64,000 nucleotides of DNA. It comes from UBA5078 sp964538025 (lineage in GTDB: Bacteria; Pseudomonadota; Gammaproteobacteria; Pseudomonadales; Pseudohongiellaceae). This document shows, piece by piece, positions 8,080 through 16,476 of the stretch (positions are counted from its first letter, which is position 1; every line of letters starts with the position of its first letter). The notes beneath the pieces were generated by a model. It ran no database searches and was not told the DNA's origin. It saw only the letters and a list, made by a program, of their open reading frames with translations. The position numbers were made by a program, and so were the translations under genes. Where the stretch lies: contig CAZICZ010000004.1 of the NCBI GenBank assembly GCA_964538025.1, positions 1 to 64,000 of the forward strand, read 5' to 3'.

Positions 8080-8430
8080 ATGAACGTAAAGAAGCAGGCA
8101 CGTCTGCGTCGTGCACGAAGGACCAGAGCAAAGATCAGTCAGCTGAATGTGAATCGTCTGTGTGTCTATCGCACTCCGCGTCATATTTATGCACAAATTA
8201 TTTCGCCAAGCGGCGCCGAGGTTTTGGCTAGCGCTTCTACCCTGGACAAGTCCCTGCGCGGGACGGCAACAGGCAACGTCGCTGCGGCTACCAAGATCGG
8301 TGCCATGATCGCAGAGCGTGCGAAAGCTGCGGGTGTCAGCAAGGTTGCATTTGATCGTGCTGGATATAACTACCATGGCCGAGTTAAGGCATTGGCCGAC
8401 GCCGCACGTGAAGGCGGTCTGGAATTTTAA
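8080..8430 (+). CDS. rplR: 50S ribosomal protein L18
   Basis: 116 residues with a basic N-terminus (NVKKQARLRRARRTRAKI) and the conserved end FDRAGYNYHGRVKALADAAREGGL. L18 binds 5S rRNA together with L5 and L25. Confidence 0.97.
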   Translation: MNVKKQARLRRARRTRAKISQLNVNRLCVYRTPRHIYAQIISPSGAEVLASASTLDKSLRGTATGNVAAATKIGAMIAERAKAAGVSKVAFDRAGYNYHGRVKALADAAREGGLEF

Positions 8431-8444
8431 AGGTTGAATGAGAT

Positions 8445-8954
8445 ATGGCATTTAAAGAAGAGGCAAAAAAGAACGAGGAAGGTTTGCAGGAGAAGTTGAT
8501 CCAGGTAAACCGCGTTGCCAAAGTAGTGAAAGGGGGTCGTATTTTCAGTTTCACGGCGCTGACTGCTGTGGGTGACGGAAATGGCCGCGTTGGATTTGGT
8601 CGTGGCAAGGCGCGTGAAGTGCCTCTGGCAATTCAGAAGGCCATGGAAGCAGCTCGTCGCAACATGATCAATGTGTCTCTCAATGGCCATACTCTGGAGT
8701 ATCCAGTGAAAGCGCGTCATGGTGCTTCCAAGATTTACATGCAACCTGCATCAGAAGGTACCGGCGTGATCGCCGGTGGTGCGATGCGCGCCATCATGGA
8801 ACTCGCTGGTGTACAAAACGTTCTGGCTAAATGTTATGGCTCTACCAATCAGGTCAACGTTGTATATGCGACGTTCAAAGGGCTGAAAAATATGCGCGCG
8901 CCTGAAAGCGTTGCAGCGAAGCGCGGTAAATCTCTCGAAGAAATTTTAGGTTAG
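8445..8954 (+). CDS. rpsE: 30S ribosomal protein S5
   Basis: 169 residues. The double-stranded RNA-binding-like N-terminal domain (KVVKGGRIFSFTALTAVGDG, then VGFGRGKAREVP) and the C-terminal S5 fold are recognisable. S5 shapes the mRNA entry pore and decoding accuracy. Confidence 0.98.
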   Translation: MAFKEEAKKNEEGLQEKLIQVNRVAKVVKGGRIFSFTALTAVGDGNGRVGFGRGKAREVPLAIQKAMEAARRNMINVSLNGHTLEYPVKARHGASKIYMQPASEGTGVIAGGAMRAIMELAGVQNVLAKCYGSTNQVNVVYATFKGLKNMRAPESVAAKRGKSLEEILG

Positions 8955-8959
8955 CAGAT

Positions 8960-9148
8960 ATGGCTACAAAACAAGTAAAGATCACACTGGTTCGCAGTCC
9001 GATCGGCACGATGCAAAGACACCGTGATTGTCTCAAAGGTCTTGGCCTGCGTCGTATGCATCAGAGCGTGGAAGTGTTGGATACGCCGGCAAATCGCGGG
9101 CTGATTACCAAAGTTCGCTATATGTTGTCTGTAGAAGGCGAGGAGTAA
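8960..9148 (+). CDS. rpmD: 50S ribosomal protein L30
   Basis: 62 residues (KQVKITLVRSPIGTMQRHRD), the bacterial short L30 with its ferredoxin-like fold. It is separated from rpsE by 5 bases and from rplO by 3 bases. Confidence 0.95.
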   Translation: MATKQVKITLVRSPIGTMQRHRDCLKGLGLRRMHQSVEVLDTPANRGLITKVRYMLSVEGEE

Positions 9149-9151
9149 GTC

Positions 9152-9655
9152 ATGCATTTGAATACATTGAGCCCGGCACCTGGCAGCACTAAAGCGCGTC
9201 GCCGTGTGGGACGTGGTATCGGAAGCGGCCTTGGCAAAACCTGTGGTAGTGGACACAAAGGACAGAAGTCCCGCAGTGGCGGATCTGTTCGTCCAGGTTT
9301 TGAAGGCGGTCAAATGCCCTTGCAGCGTCGTCTGCCGAAGTTCGGTTTTACCTCACGCGTCGGTCGGATCACTGCCGAGGTTCGCACTAGCGAGCTGATG
9401 TCCTTGACTGCTGACGTCATCGACGTTGCCGCATTGCGCGATGCCGGTTTGATCAGCAGCGTTATTCGCCGCGTAAAAGTGATGCTCTCTGGTGAAGTGT
9501 CTAAGCCACTGACTGTTAAAGGTCTTGGAGTCACTGCTGGTGCGCGTGCAGCGATTGAAGCAGCTGGTGGCAAGGTGATCGAAGAAGTGGTTGTCCACAA
9601 CGTCGGCAAGAACGGCAAAAAGCTCCCGAAGAAAAAAGCCGACACACAGGAATAA
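9152..9655 (+). CDS. rplO: 50S ribosomal protein L15
   Basis: 167 residues, about 20 longer than E. coli L15. The start (MHLNTLSPAPGSTKARRRVG) and the glycine-rich region (GRGIGSGLGKTCGSGHKGQK) are standard. The extra length is a lysine-rich C-terminal tail (GKKLPKKKADTQE). It lies 10 bases before secY. Confidence 0.97.
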   Translation: MHLNTLSPAPGSTKARRRVGRGIGSGLGKTCGSGHKGQKSRSGGSVRPGFEGGQMPLQRRLPKFGFTSRVGRITAEVRTSELMSLTADVIDVAALRDAGLISSVIRRVKVMLSGEVSKPLTVKGLGVTAGARAAIEAAGGKVIEEVVVHNVGKNGKKLPKKKADTQE

Positions 9656-9665
9656 GTAGAGCGCA

Positions 9666-10991
9666 ATGGCGACCAAACCCAATATCAATCCCGAGAAAAT
9701 CGGTGCCGGACTGGGCGAGCTGAAGGCTCGCCTGTTGTTTTTATTGGTGGCACTGATTGTGTATCGCGTCGGGACTCATATTCCGGTCCCTGGTATTGAT
9801 CCGAATCAGCTGACGAATTTGTTCCAGCAGAACGAAGGAACCTTTCTGGGGCTCTTTAATATGTTTTCAGGGGGTGCGCTCGAGCGCATGAGTATCGTTG
9901 CCCTCGGGATCATGCCCTATATTTCCGCCTCCATTATCATGCAGCTCCTCAGTGCGGTGAGCCCGCAGCTGGAGCAACTGAAAAAGGAAGGGGAATCAGG
10001 CCGTCGCAAGATTACGCAATATACCCGTTACGGCGCACTGGTGCTGGCCACAGTGCAAGGTATGGGCATGACTGTCGGGTTGCTGGCGCCCATGGCCTAC
10101 AACCCCGGTATTGGTTTTACCGTCACAGCCGTCATTTCTCTGGTGACGGGCGCCATGTTCATGATGTGGCTTGGTGAACAAATTACGGAGAGAGGGGTTG
10201 GGAACGGCATTTCAATGCTGATTTTTGCCGGTATCGTCGCGGGCTTGCCCGGGGCAATCGGGAACTCCCTAACTCAGGCATATGAGGGGCAAATCAGCGG
10301 CTTAACGCTGTTTGTAGTCGCCATCATTGCTGTCGTGGTGATTGCAGCGATTGTCTTTATTGAGCGTGGTCAGCGTCGCATTACGGTGAATTACGCCAAG
10401 CGACAGCAGGGGCGCAAAATGTACGCGGCGCAGTCCAGCCATTTGCCGCTGAAGGTCAATATGTCAGGCGTAATTCCTGCCATTTTTGCGAGCAGTATTC
10501 TTCTGTTTCCTGCCTCTTTGGGTCAGTGGTTTGGGCAAACTGAAGGCGCGGAGTGGTTGCAGGATTTGGCGTTGATGATCGGGCCAGGGCAGCCTCTGTA
10601 CATCATTATTTTCAGCGCGCTGATTGTGTTTTTCTGTTTCTTTTATACCGCGCTGGTGTTTAACCCGAAAGACGTTGCCGAAAATTTGAAGCGGTCAGGG
10701 GCCTTCATTCCAGGCATCCGTCCAGGGGAGCAAACTGCGAAGTACATTGATCTGGTGCTTACCCGCTTGACGATGTTTGGCGCTGTCTACATCACAGCAG
10801 TGTGTCTGTTGCCCAATTTTTTCCAGATGATGGCCAACGTGCCGTTTAATCTGGGCGGGACGGCTTTGTTGATTGTTGTAGTCGTCAGTATGGATTTTAT
10901 GTCTCAGGTGCAGTCTCACTTGATGTCTCATCAGTATGAATCACTGATGAAGAAATCGAACCTGGGAAGTTTTGGCCGCGGAGGCCTGTAG
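9666..10991 (+). CDS. secY: Preprotein translocase subunit SecY
   Basis: 441 residues with ten predicted membrane helices. SecY is the channel of the Sec translocon in the inner membrane. Both family signatures are visible: IMPYISASIIMQLL near residues 82-95 and ERGVGNGISMLIFAGIV near residues 174-190. The cytosolic loops that contact SecA and the ribosome are basic as expected. Its location at the end of the spc block is canonical. Confidence 0.98.
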   Translation: MATKPNINPEKIGAGLGELKARLLFLLVALIVYRVGTHIPVPGIDPNQLTNLFQQNEGTFLGLFNMFSGGALERMSIVALGIMPYISASIIMQLLSAVSPQLEQLKKEGESGRRKITQYTRYGALVLATVQGMGMTVGLLAPMAYNPGIGFTVTAVISLVTGAMFMMWLGEQITERGVGNGISMLIFAGIVAGLPGAIGNSLTQAYEGQISGLTLFVVAIIAVVVIAAIVFIERGQRRITVNYAKRQQGRKMYAAQSSHLPLKVNMSGVIPAIFASSILLFPASLGQWFGQTEGAEWLQDLALMIGPGQPLYIIIFSALIVFFCFFYTALVFNPKDVAENLKRSGAFIPGIRPGEQTAKYIDLVLTRLTMFGAVYITAVCLLPNFFQMMANVPFNLGGTALLIVVVVSMDFMSQVQSHLMSHQYESLMKKSNLGSFGRGGL

Positions 10992-11056
10992 TTTAGGACT
11001 GCCGCCGGGGCATTTCCCGGGTGCAACCAGATCTTGCGAATGTTGGGAGAGAGAAA

Positions 11057-11173
11057 GTGAAAGTTAGAGCATCAGTAAAGAAAGTGTGTCGTAAGTGCAA
11101 AGTGATTAAGCGTAACGGTGTGGTCCGAGTGATCTGTGCCGCAGAGCCGCGTCACAAGCAACGCCAGGGCTAA
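11057..11173 (+). CDS. rpmJ: 50S ribosomal protein L36 (zinc-binding form)
   Basis: A 38-residue protein, MKVRASVKKVCRKCKVIKRN followed by GVVRVICAAEPRHKQRQG. It starts with GTG at 11057 behind a GGGAGAGAG ribosome site. The CxxC plus Cys and His residues (C11, C14, C27, H33) form the zinc knuckle of the C+ type of L36. It lies 65 bases after secY, as in E. coli. Confidence 0.95.
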   Translation: MKVRASVKKVCRKCKVIKRNGVVRVICAAEPRHKQRQG

Positions 11174-11182
11174 GTGCTCAGG

Positions 11183-11211
11183 TTGATTTTTTACAGGTCA
11201 GAGTATATCCT
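11183..11211 (+). promoter_or_regulatory. Possible alpha operon promoter
   Basis: TTGATT at 11183-11188 and TATCCT at 11206-11211 are 17 bases apart, and an overlapping TATATC lies two bases upstream. The position, between rpmJ and rpsM, is where the alpha operon promoter lies in enterobacteria. The -10 matches only 4 of 6 positions. Confidence 0.4.
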
Positions 11212-11278
11212 TTGCCCCCCGTAATTTTGGCCTGAAAGAGTTCAGGGTCGTACGTAAAGAGAACAATGGAGTAAAAAT

Positions 11279-11635
11279 ATGGCACGTATTGCAGGTGTCA
11301 ACATACCAGATAACAAGCATATTGTGATTTCCCTTGGCTACGTCTTCGGAATCGGTGCTACCAGGGCTAAAGCAATATGTGCCAACACTGGTATCGCTCC
11401 GCATACGAAGACAAGTGAATTGTCGAATGAGCAGCTGGATGCCGTGCGTGCCGAAGTGGCCAAGTTCACTGTTGAGGGGGACCTACGTCGTGAGCTGTCT
11501 ATGGCCATCAAGCGTTTGATGGACCTCGGGTGCTTCCGTGGTATTCGTCACCGCCGTTCACTCCCTGTACGCGGGCAGCGTACAAAGACCAATGCGCGCA
11601 CTCGTAAGGGCCCGCGTAAGCCAATTCGCAAGTAA
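11279..11635 (+). CDS. rpsM: 30S ribosomal protein S13
   Basis: 118 residues, MARIAGVNIPDNKHIVISLG, with the helix-two-turn-helix core and the basic tail GQRTKTNARTRKGPRKPIRK that reaches the P-site tRNA. It is the first gene of the alpha block. Confidence 0.98.
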   Translation: MARIAGVNIPDNKHIVISLGYVFGIGATRAKAICANTGIAPHTKTSELSNEQLDAVRAEVAKFTVEGDLRRELSMAIKRLMDLGCFRGIRHRRSLPVRGQRTKTNARTRKGPRKPIRK

Positions 11636-11728
11636 TCGTTTTTGGCAAAAGGGGATGACCAAGTACTCCCTTCGCCCTGAACGGATAGGAAAGCTTAAGA
11701 CGCAGTCAATTTGAATCAGGAATAATTT

Positions 11729-12127
11729 ATGGCAAAGCCAGCAGCAGCGAAAACAGCGAAGAAAAAAGCCCGTAAGGCTGTGGTGGATGGAATTGCATTC
11801 ATCCACGCTTCGTTTAACAACACCATCATTACGATTACGGATCGTCAGGGCAATGCGCTGAGTTGGGCTACCTCCGGCGGCTCAGGTTTCCGCGGTTCTC
11901 GTAAGAGCACGCCATTTGCTGCCCAGGTTGCTGCCGAGCGTGCTGGTAAGGCTGCTATCGAGTTGTACGGCTTAAAGAATCTTGATGTCAAAGTGAACGG
12001 TCCAGGGCCAGGCCGCGAATCAGCTGTTCGTGCTCTGAATGGTTGCGGTCTCAAGGTCAGCAATATAACTGATGTGACACCGATGCCCCATAACGGTTGT
12101 CGTCCACCCAAGAAGCGACGTGTGTAA
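11729..12127 (+). CDS. rpsK: 30S ribosomal protein S11
   Basis: 132 residues, with a slightly alanine/lysine-extended N-terminus and the strongly conserved core (FIHASFNNTIITITDRQGN; VNGPGPGRESAVRAL; TPMPHNGCRPPKKRRV). S11 lies in the platform near the mRNA exit. The expected N-G pair for isoaspartate formation (PHNG) is present. Confidence 0.98.
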   Translation: MAKPAAAKTAKKKARKAVVDGIAFIHASFNNTIITITDRQGNALSWATSGGSGFRGSRKSTPFAAQVAAERAGKAAIELYGLKNLDVKVNGPGPGRESAVRALNGCGLKVSNITDVTPMPHNGCRPPKKRRV

Positions 12128-12214
12128 ACCAGCAGGTCTGTTTCAACCCAATTAGTTAGGACTCATGAATTTTAGTGGCTTATCTCCAACAGATAAGAAC
12201 ATAGGAGACAGTAT

Positions 12215-12835
12215 ATGGCCCGTTATTTAGGCCCAAAATGCAAACTGGCACGACGTGAAGGAACTGACCTGTTCCTCAAGAGTGGTGTTCGTCCTCTCGA
12301 CAGCAAGTGCAAGACCGAGAATGCTCCTGGTCAGCACGGTTTGCGTCGTGGCCGCCTGTCTGACTACGGTGTGCAACTGCGTGAAAAGCAAAAAATTCGC
12401 AGAATGTACGGAATTCTTGAGAAGCAATTCCGTGGTTATTACAAGGAAGCAGCCCGTCTGAAAGGCGCGACAGGTGAGAACCTGCTGCAACTGCTGGAAT
12501 CACGTCTGGATAACGTCGTATACCGCATCGGTTTTGGCTCTACACGTGCTGAATCCCGTCAGTTGGTGACGCACAAGTCCATTTTGGTTAATGGCGAAAT
12601 CATCAACGTCCCATCGTATCAAGTGTCACCCGGTGACGTAGTGTCTGTTCGTTCAAAAGCGAAAGAACAACTGCGCATCAAGTCTGCTTTGGAATTGGCT
12701 GCACAACGTAGCCCGATCGAGTGGATCAACGTCAACAATGAGAAGCTCGAAGGTCTGTTCAGCCGCAAGCCTGACCGTGCCGACCTGTCTCCTGACATTA
12801 ACGAAAACTTGATAGTTGAGCTTTACTCCAAGTAG
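12215..12835 (+). CDS. rpsD: 30S ribosomal protein S4
   Basis: 206 residues starting MARYLGPKCKLARREGTDLF. It contains the S4 RNA-binding domain near residues 95-160 (ESRLDNVVYRIGFGSTRAES). S4 initiates 30S assembly and is the translational repressor of the alpha operon in E. coli. Confidence 0.98.
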   Translation: MARYLGPKCKLARREGTDLFLKSGVRPLDSKCKTENAPGQHGLRRGRLSDYGVQLREKQKIRRMYGILEKQFRGYYKEAARLKGATGENLLQLLESRLDNVVYRIGFGSTRAESRQLVTHKSILVNGEIINVPSYQVSPGDVVSVRSKAKEQLRIKSALELAAQRSPIEWINVNNEKLEGLFSRKPDRADLSPDINENLIVELYSK

Positions 12836-12864
12836 TAAACTGACTAAGTGTGAAGGGTGATTCC

Positions 12865-13860
12865 ATGCAGATTTCATTGTCGGATTTTTTGACACCGCAA
12901 CTGATCAAGGTAGAGGAGTATGACAAGTATCACTCCAAAGTGGTGCTTGAGCCGCTCGAACGTGGTTTTGGCCATACGCTGGGAAATGCGTTGCGACGCA
13001 TCCTGTTGTCCTCTATGCCAGGGGCAGCAATCGAAGAAGTAGAGATCGATGGTGTTGTGCACGAATACAGCACGATTGAAGGGGTACAGGAAGACGTTAT
13101 CGAGATTCTGCTGAATCTGAAAGGCGTTGCCATCATCCTCAACGGTCAGGATGAGGCGGTTATCTCCTTGAGTGCAAAAGGTCGTGGTGTTGTTACTGCC
13201 GGCGATATTACTGTAGGACACGACGTTGAAATCGTTAATCCCGAGCACGTCATTGCGAACCTGAATGACACCGGTGAACTGTCTATGCGAATGACAGTGC
13301 GCAAAGGTCGCGGTTACGCACCAGCCGATACTCGCGTTTCAAACGATGATGAAACACGCGCCGTTGGCCGTCTGTTCCTCGATGCGTCTTACACGCCCGT
13401 GACAACCGTTGCCTACTCCGTTGAGAGTACGCGCGTTGAACAGCGTACAGACCTCGACAAACTGATCATTGATCTGCGCACCAATGGAACGATTGATCCT
13501 GAAGAAGCGATTCGACGTGCTGCCACTATTCTCCAGCACCAGCTGGCTGTTTTTGTGGATCTGCAGAGTCAGGTTGCCAGCGTTCCCGAAGAGCCGGAAG
13601 ATGAAATTGATCCTATTCTTCTGCGTCCGGTAGACGACCTTGAGCTGACAGTGCGTTCTGCAAACTGCCTCAAGGCAGAGGATATTTATTACATCGGTGA
13701 CCTGATCCAGCGTACCGAAGTAGAGCTGCTCAAGACGCCAAACCTTGGTAAGAAGTCACTGACGGAAATCAAGGACGTGCTTGCCACTCGTGGTTTGTCT
13801 CTGGGGCTGCGTCTTGAGAATTGGCCGCCCTCCAGCCTGCGTTCTGACGATCGCAATTGA
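12865..13860 (+). CDS. rpoA: DNA-directed RNA polymerase subunit alpha
   Basis: 331 residues from the ATG at 12865 (MQISLSDFLTPQLIKVEEYD). A GTG at 12850 in frame is less likely because AAGGGTGA lies between the two and serves as ribosome site. The N-terminal dimerisation domain (LEPLERGFGHTLGNALRRIL) is followed by a linker near residues 235-250 and the C-terminal domain that binds UP elements and activators (DDLELTVRSANCLKAEDI, ending LRLENWPPSS). Confidence 0.98.
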   Translation: MQISLSDFLTPQLIKVEEYDKYHSKVVLEPLERGFGHTLGNALRRILLSSMPGAAIEEVEIDGVVHEYSTIEGVQEDVIEILLNLKGVAIILNGQDEAVISLSAKGRGVVTAGDITVGHDVEIVNPEHVIANLNDTGELSMRMTVRKGRGYAPADTRVSNDDETRAVGRLFLDASYTPVTTVAYSVESTRVEQRTDLDKLIIDLRTNGTIDPEEAIRRAATILQHQLAVFVDLQSQVASVPEEPEDEIDPILLRPVDDLELTVRSANCLKAEDIYYIGDLIQRTEVELLKTPNLGKKSLTEIKDVLATRGLSLGLRLENWPPSSLRSDDRN

Positions 13861-13869
13861 GCCTGGGGC

Positions 13870-13892
13870 GTCATGAGACCTGATCTCATGAC
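13870..13892 (+). other. Perfect 9-bp hairpin between rpoA and rplQ
   Basis: GTCATGAGA at 13870-13878 pairs perfectly with TCTCATGAC at 13884-13892 around a 5-base loop, 10 bases after the rpoA stop. No T run follows, so it is not a classic terminator. It could be an RNase processing or stability element that separates rpoA from rplQ expression (inference). Confidence 0.5.
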
Positions 13893-13969
13893 ACGTGAGT
13901 CATAAAGATTTTTAACAAAGCGTGACCGAGTGCCTGTGGGTGCGAAGGTAAGTATAGGAATTAGAAGAT

Positions 13970-14353
13970 ATGCGTCATCGTAAAAGTGGACGTCAACTGA
14001 GCCGCAACAGTTCGCACCGCAAGGCATTGCTGCGCAGCCTGACAGTGTCTTTGGTTGAGCACGAAATTATTAAAACGACCTTGATCAAGGCGAAAGAGCT
14101 GCGCATGGTAGCAGAGCCGTTGATTACGCTGGCAAAGAGCGACAGCGTGGCGAATCGTCGTCTGGCGTTTAATCGCATCCGCAGCAAAGAAGCTGTCGGC
14201 AAGCTGTTCACTGACCTCGGTCCGCGTTACAACGAGCGTCCGGGGGGCTATATCCGTATTCTCAAGTGCGGTATGCGTCCAGGCGACAATGCCCCGATGG
14301 CTTATGTTGAATTGGTAGATCGCCCGAATTCAGGGCTCGACACCGACGAGTAA
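13970..14353 (+). CDS. rplQ: 50S ribosomal protein L17
   Basis: 127 residues, MRHRKSGRQLSRNSSHRKAL, the standard L17 opening, with LRMVAEPLITLAK near residue 45. It is the last gene of the alpha block and is followed by a terminator. Confidence 0.98.
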   Translation: MRHRKSGRQLSRNSSHRKALLRSLTVSLVEHEIIKTTLIKAKELRMVAEPLITLAKSDSVANRRLAFNRIRSKEAVGKLFTDLGPRYNERPGGYIRILKCGMRPGDNAPMAYVELVDRPNSGLDTDE

Positions 14354-14377
14354 TCGCCAAGCACGTCATTTGAATGG

Positions 14378-14405
14378 AAAGAGCCGGGTCTTACTCGGCT
14401 TTTTC
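14378..14405 (+). terminator. Terminator of the alpha operon
   Basis: AGCCG at 14382-14386 pairs with CGGCT at 14396-14400 around a 9-base loop. Flanking AAA and TTTTT can extend the stem and provide the U tract. It lies about 25 bases after rplQ. Confidence 0.75.
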
Positions 14406-14422
14406 GTTTCTGGGAGAACGAT

Positions 14423-15604
14423 ATGCCACGCTCATTCCATCCCCCCGTTCGAACCCTGATGGGGCCTGGCCCCTCCGATGTGAACCCTCGAGTCCTTGAG
14501 GCGCTGTCCCGGCCCACGATCGGGCATCTTGACCCCCAATTTATCGCCCTGATGGATGAAATCAAATCCTTGCTGCAGTGGGCGTTTCAAACCCGGAATG
14601 CGCTGACCCTGCCCATTTCCGCGCCGGGATCGGCGGGCATGGAGGCCGTGTTTGTGAACCTCCTGGAGCCGGGAGACAAGGCGATCGTGTGTCAAAACGG
14701 GGCCTTTGGCGGGCGGATGAAGGAAAACGTTGAGCGCTGCGAGGCAACCGCGGTAGTTGTTTCGTCCGAATGGGGGCAGCCCGTCGATCCGGAGCGCGTC
14801 GAAGATGCACTGAAGACGCATCCGGATGCTCGACTCTTGGCTTTTGTCCATGCGGAAACCTCGACCGGTGTCAGAAGCGATGCCCAGGCGCTGACAGCGC
14901 TTGCGCAGCGCTACGGATGTCTTTCGGTGGTGGATGCGGTGACGTCGCTCGGCGGTATTGAGCTGAATGTCGATGCGTGGGGGATAGACGCGATTTATTC
15001 CGGATCGCAAAAGTGCCTTTCCTGCGTGCCCGGGTTGTCTCCGGTGAGTTTCAGCGACCGGGCGGTAGAGCGCATTCGTTCTCGCAAGACCCGCGTTCAG
15101 AGCTGGTTTCTCGACATGAACCTGATCATGGATTATTGGGGTGGAAGTACACGACGCAGTTATCATCATACGGCGCCTATCAATCCTCTCTATGGCCTCC
15201 ATGAGGCGTTGTTGTGCCTGCAGGAGGAGGGATTGTCTGCTGCGTGGGCACGTCATGCCCTGCACCATCGCGCGTTGGCCGCTGGGCTGGAAGCGATGGG
15301 CTTGACCCTGATAGTGGACCCCGCATTCCGGCTCCCGCAACTCAATGCGGTTGGGGTTCCGGCGGGTGTGGATGAGGCTCGCGTTCGCACGACGCTGCTC
15401 TCCCATTATTCGATTGAGATCGGGGCGGGTCTGGGGGCGTTGGCCGGAAAGATTTGGCGGATAGGCCTGATGGGATTTGCCTGCAACCAGAAGAACGTCT
15501 TGTTCTGTCTTGGTGCGCTCGAAGCAGCGCTTCAGGAGCAGCGCTACCCTGTTTCACCCGGCGCCGCCGTCGCGGCGGCTCTGCGGCATTATTCGGCAGA
15601 GTGA
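14423..15604 (+). CDS. Class V aminotransferase (alanine/serine-glyoxylate type)
   Basis: 393 residues of the PLP-dependent fold type I, class V group that includes alanine-glyoxylate and serine-glyoxylate/pyruvate aminotransferases. N-terminal GPGPSDVNPRVLEAL and GHLDPQF are typical of that group. The PLP-binding lysine is probably K197 in SGSQKCLSC, with the cofactor aspartate in SVVDAVTSLGG. The substrate cannot be set from sequence alone; transamination of glyoxylate with serine or alanine is most likely. The gene starts about 20 bases after the rplQ terminator and overlaps the 3' end of lspA tail to tail by 16 bases. Confidence 0.88.
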   Translation: MPRSFHPPVRTLMGPGPSDVNPRVLEALSRPTIGHLDPQFIALMDEIKSLLQWAFQTRNALTLPISAPGSAGMEAVFVNLLEPGDKAIVCQNGAFGGRMKENVERCEATAVVVSSEWGQPVDPERVEDALKTHPDARLLAFVHAETSTGVRSDAQALTALAQRYGCLSVVDAVTSLGGIELNVDAWGIDAIYSGSQKCLSCVPGLSPVSFSDRAVERIRSRKTRVQSWFLDMNLIMDYWGGSTRRSYHHTAPINPLYGLHEALLCLQEEGLSAAWARHALHHRALAAGLEAMGLTLIVDPAFRLPQLNAVGVPAGVDEARVRTTLLSHYSIEIGAGLGALAGKIWRIGLMGFACNQKNVLFCLGALEAALQEQRYPVSPGAAVAAALRHYSAE

Positions 15605-16080
15605 TCCTGTGGCGTAGGGCGAGGGGCGACGAGACTCCAGTACAGCATGGGCCACAGTCCGACGTGCACCATCACGTCGGCTGTGTTGAAAATGTAGTGC
15701 CAATAGGGGATGCCCTGGACATTGATGAAGTCCACCACGCTGCCATAGAGCAGCCTGTCCAGAATGTTGCTCAGTCCTCCTCCGGCGATAAACCCAAAGC
15801 AGACGAATTCATAGCCCTGCACGTCCTTTCCGCGCCACAGATAGGCACACAGCCCACCGATCAATGCGACGCTGAAAAGCGCAAAAATCCACCCATGCCC
15901 TTGAAACATGCCAAACACGCCGCCCATATTACGAATGTGCGTGAAATGTATGATCGGTGACCATGTGAGCGATTCGCCCAGGGGAATGTAATGGATTACC
16001 AGAGCGCTACCTGCCTGCGACAAGGCGAGCACTGCCATGGCAATGGCAGCAAACAGACGCATCTGTCGGGATTTATTCAC
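15589..16080 (-). CDS. lspA: Lipoprotein signal peptidase (signal peptidase II)
   Basis: 163 residues from a GTG at 16080; the frame is open to 16215 but the added N-terminus is not LspA-like, and an ATG at 16062 is also possible. LspA cleaves prolipoprotein signal peptides in the inner membrane. It has four predicted membrane helices and the two catalytic aspartates in the conserved contexts GGGLSNILDRLLYGSVVDF (D108) and FNTADVMVHVG (D135). The first helix lacks the usual DQxTK motif (here SALVIHY), so it is a divergent LspA. It is not next to ileS, its usual partner. Confidence 0.85.
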   Translation of the reverse strand: MNKSRQMRLFAAIAMAVLALSQAGSALVIHYIPLGESLTWSPIIHFTHIRNMGGVFGMFQGHGWIFALFSVALIGGLCAYLWRGKDVQGYEFVCFGFIAGGGLSNILDRLLYGSVVDFINVQGIPYWHYIFNTADVMVHVGLWPMLYWSLVAPRPTPQDHSAE

Positions 16081-16166
16081 GTTCGACGTCCACTCCGGGT
16101 TGAAACGGCGGCAAGCATAGCACACGGGCATAAGGCAGGGCATGCCACTTGCCAGGCGGAGGGAAC

Positions 16167-16442
16167 GTGAACAGGACTCCTCCGAAAGGAGGGCGACAGA
16201 ACTCCCCGGGCACACGCCGCCTCATTGCTCTGTCTTACCGGTTTTTACGTCGAGGGCAGCGCTATCTGCCGCCAGTAGTGCGGGGAGTGCTCGGTGTTCT
16301 TCTGATCATCGGAGGAGTGCTGGGATTTCTCCCGGTGCTGGGGTTTTGGATGATACCCCTCGGGCTGGCATTGCTGGGCACGGACATTCCTCCCTTGCGC
16401 CGCTGGTTCATGCGCCATTTGAATGCCAGACGTCGGGCCTGA
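16167..16442 (+). CDS. Small conserved membrane protein of unknown function
   Basis: 91 residues from the GTG at 16167, chosen because GGCGGAGGGAAC just upstream is a strong ribosome site; a TTG at 16149 lacks one. A basic N-terminus is followed by a hydrophobic hairpin of about 35 residues (GVLGVLLIIGGVLGFLPVLG, then WMIPLGLALLG) and a basic tail. The motif PVLGFWMIPLGL recurs, to my recollection, in unassigned proteobacterial membrane proteins. It is divergently transcribed from lspA. I cannot assign a function. Confidence 0.7.
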   Translation: MNRTPPKGGRQNSPGTRRLIALSYRFLRRGQRYLPPVVRGVLGVLLIIGGVLGFLPVLGFWMIPLGLALLGTDIPPLRRWFMRHLNARRRA

Positions 16443-16476
16443 CCTCTGGAAACACCAGAATCAGGCCCGCATCGTG

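Noticed and set aside
14432..15406. 324-codon open frame opposite the class V aminotransferase
   Set aside because: No recognisable product; the + strand frame has the PLP lysine and family motifs.
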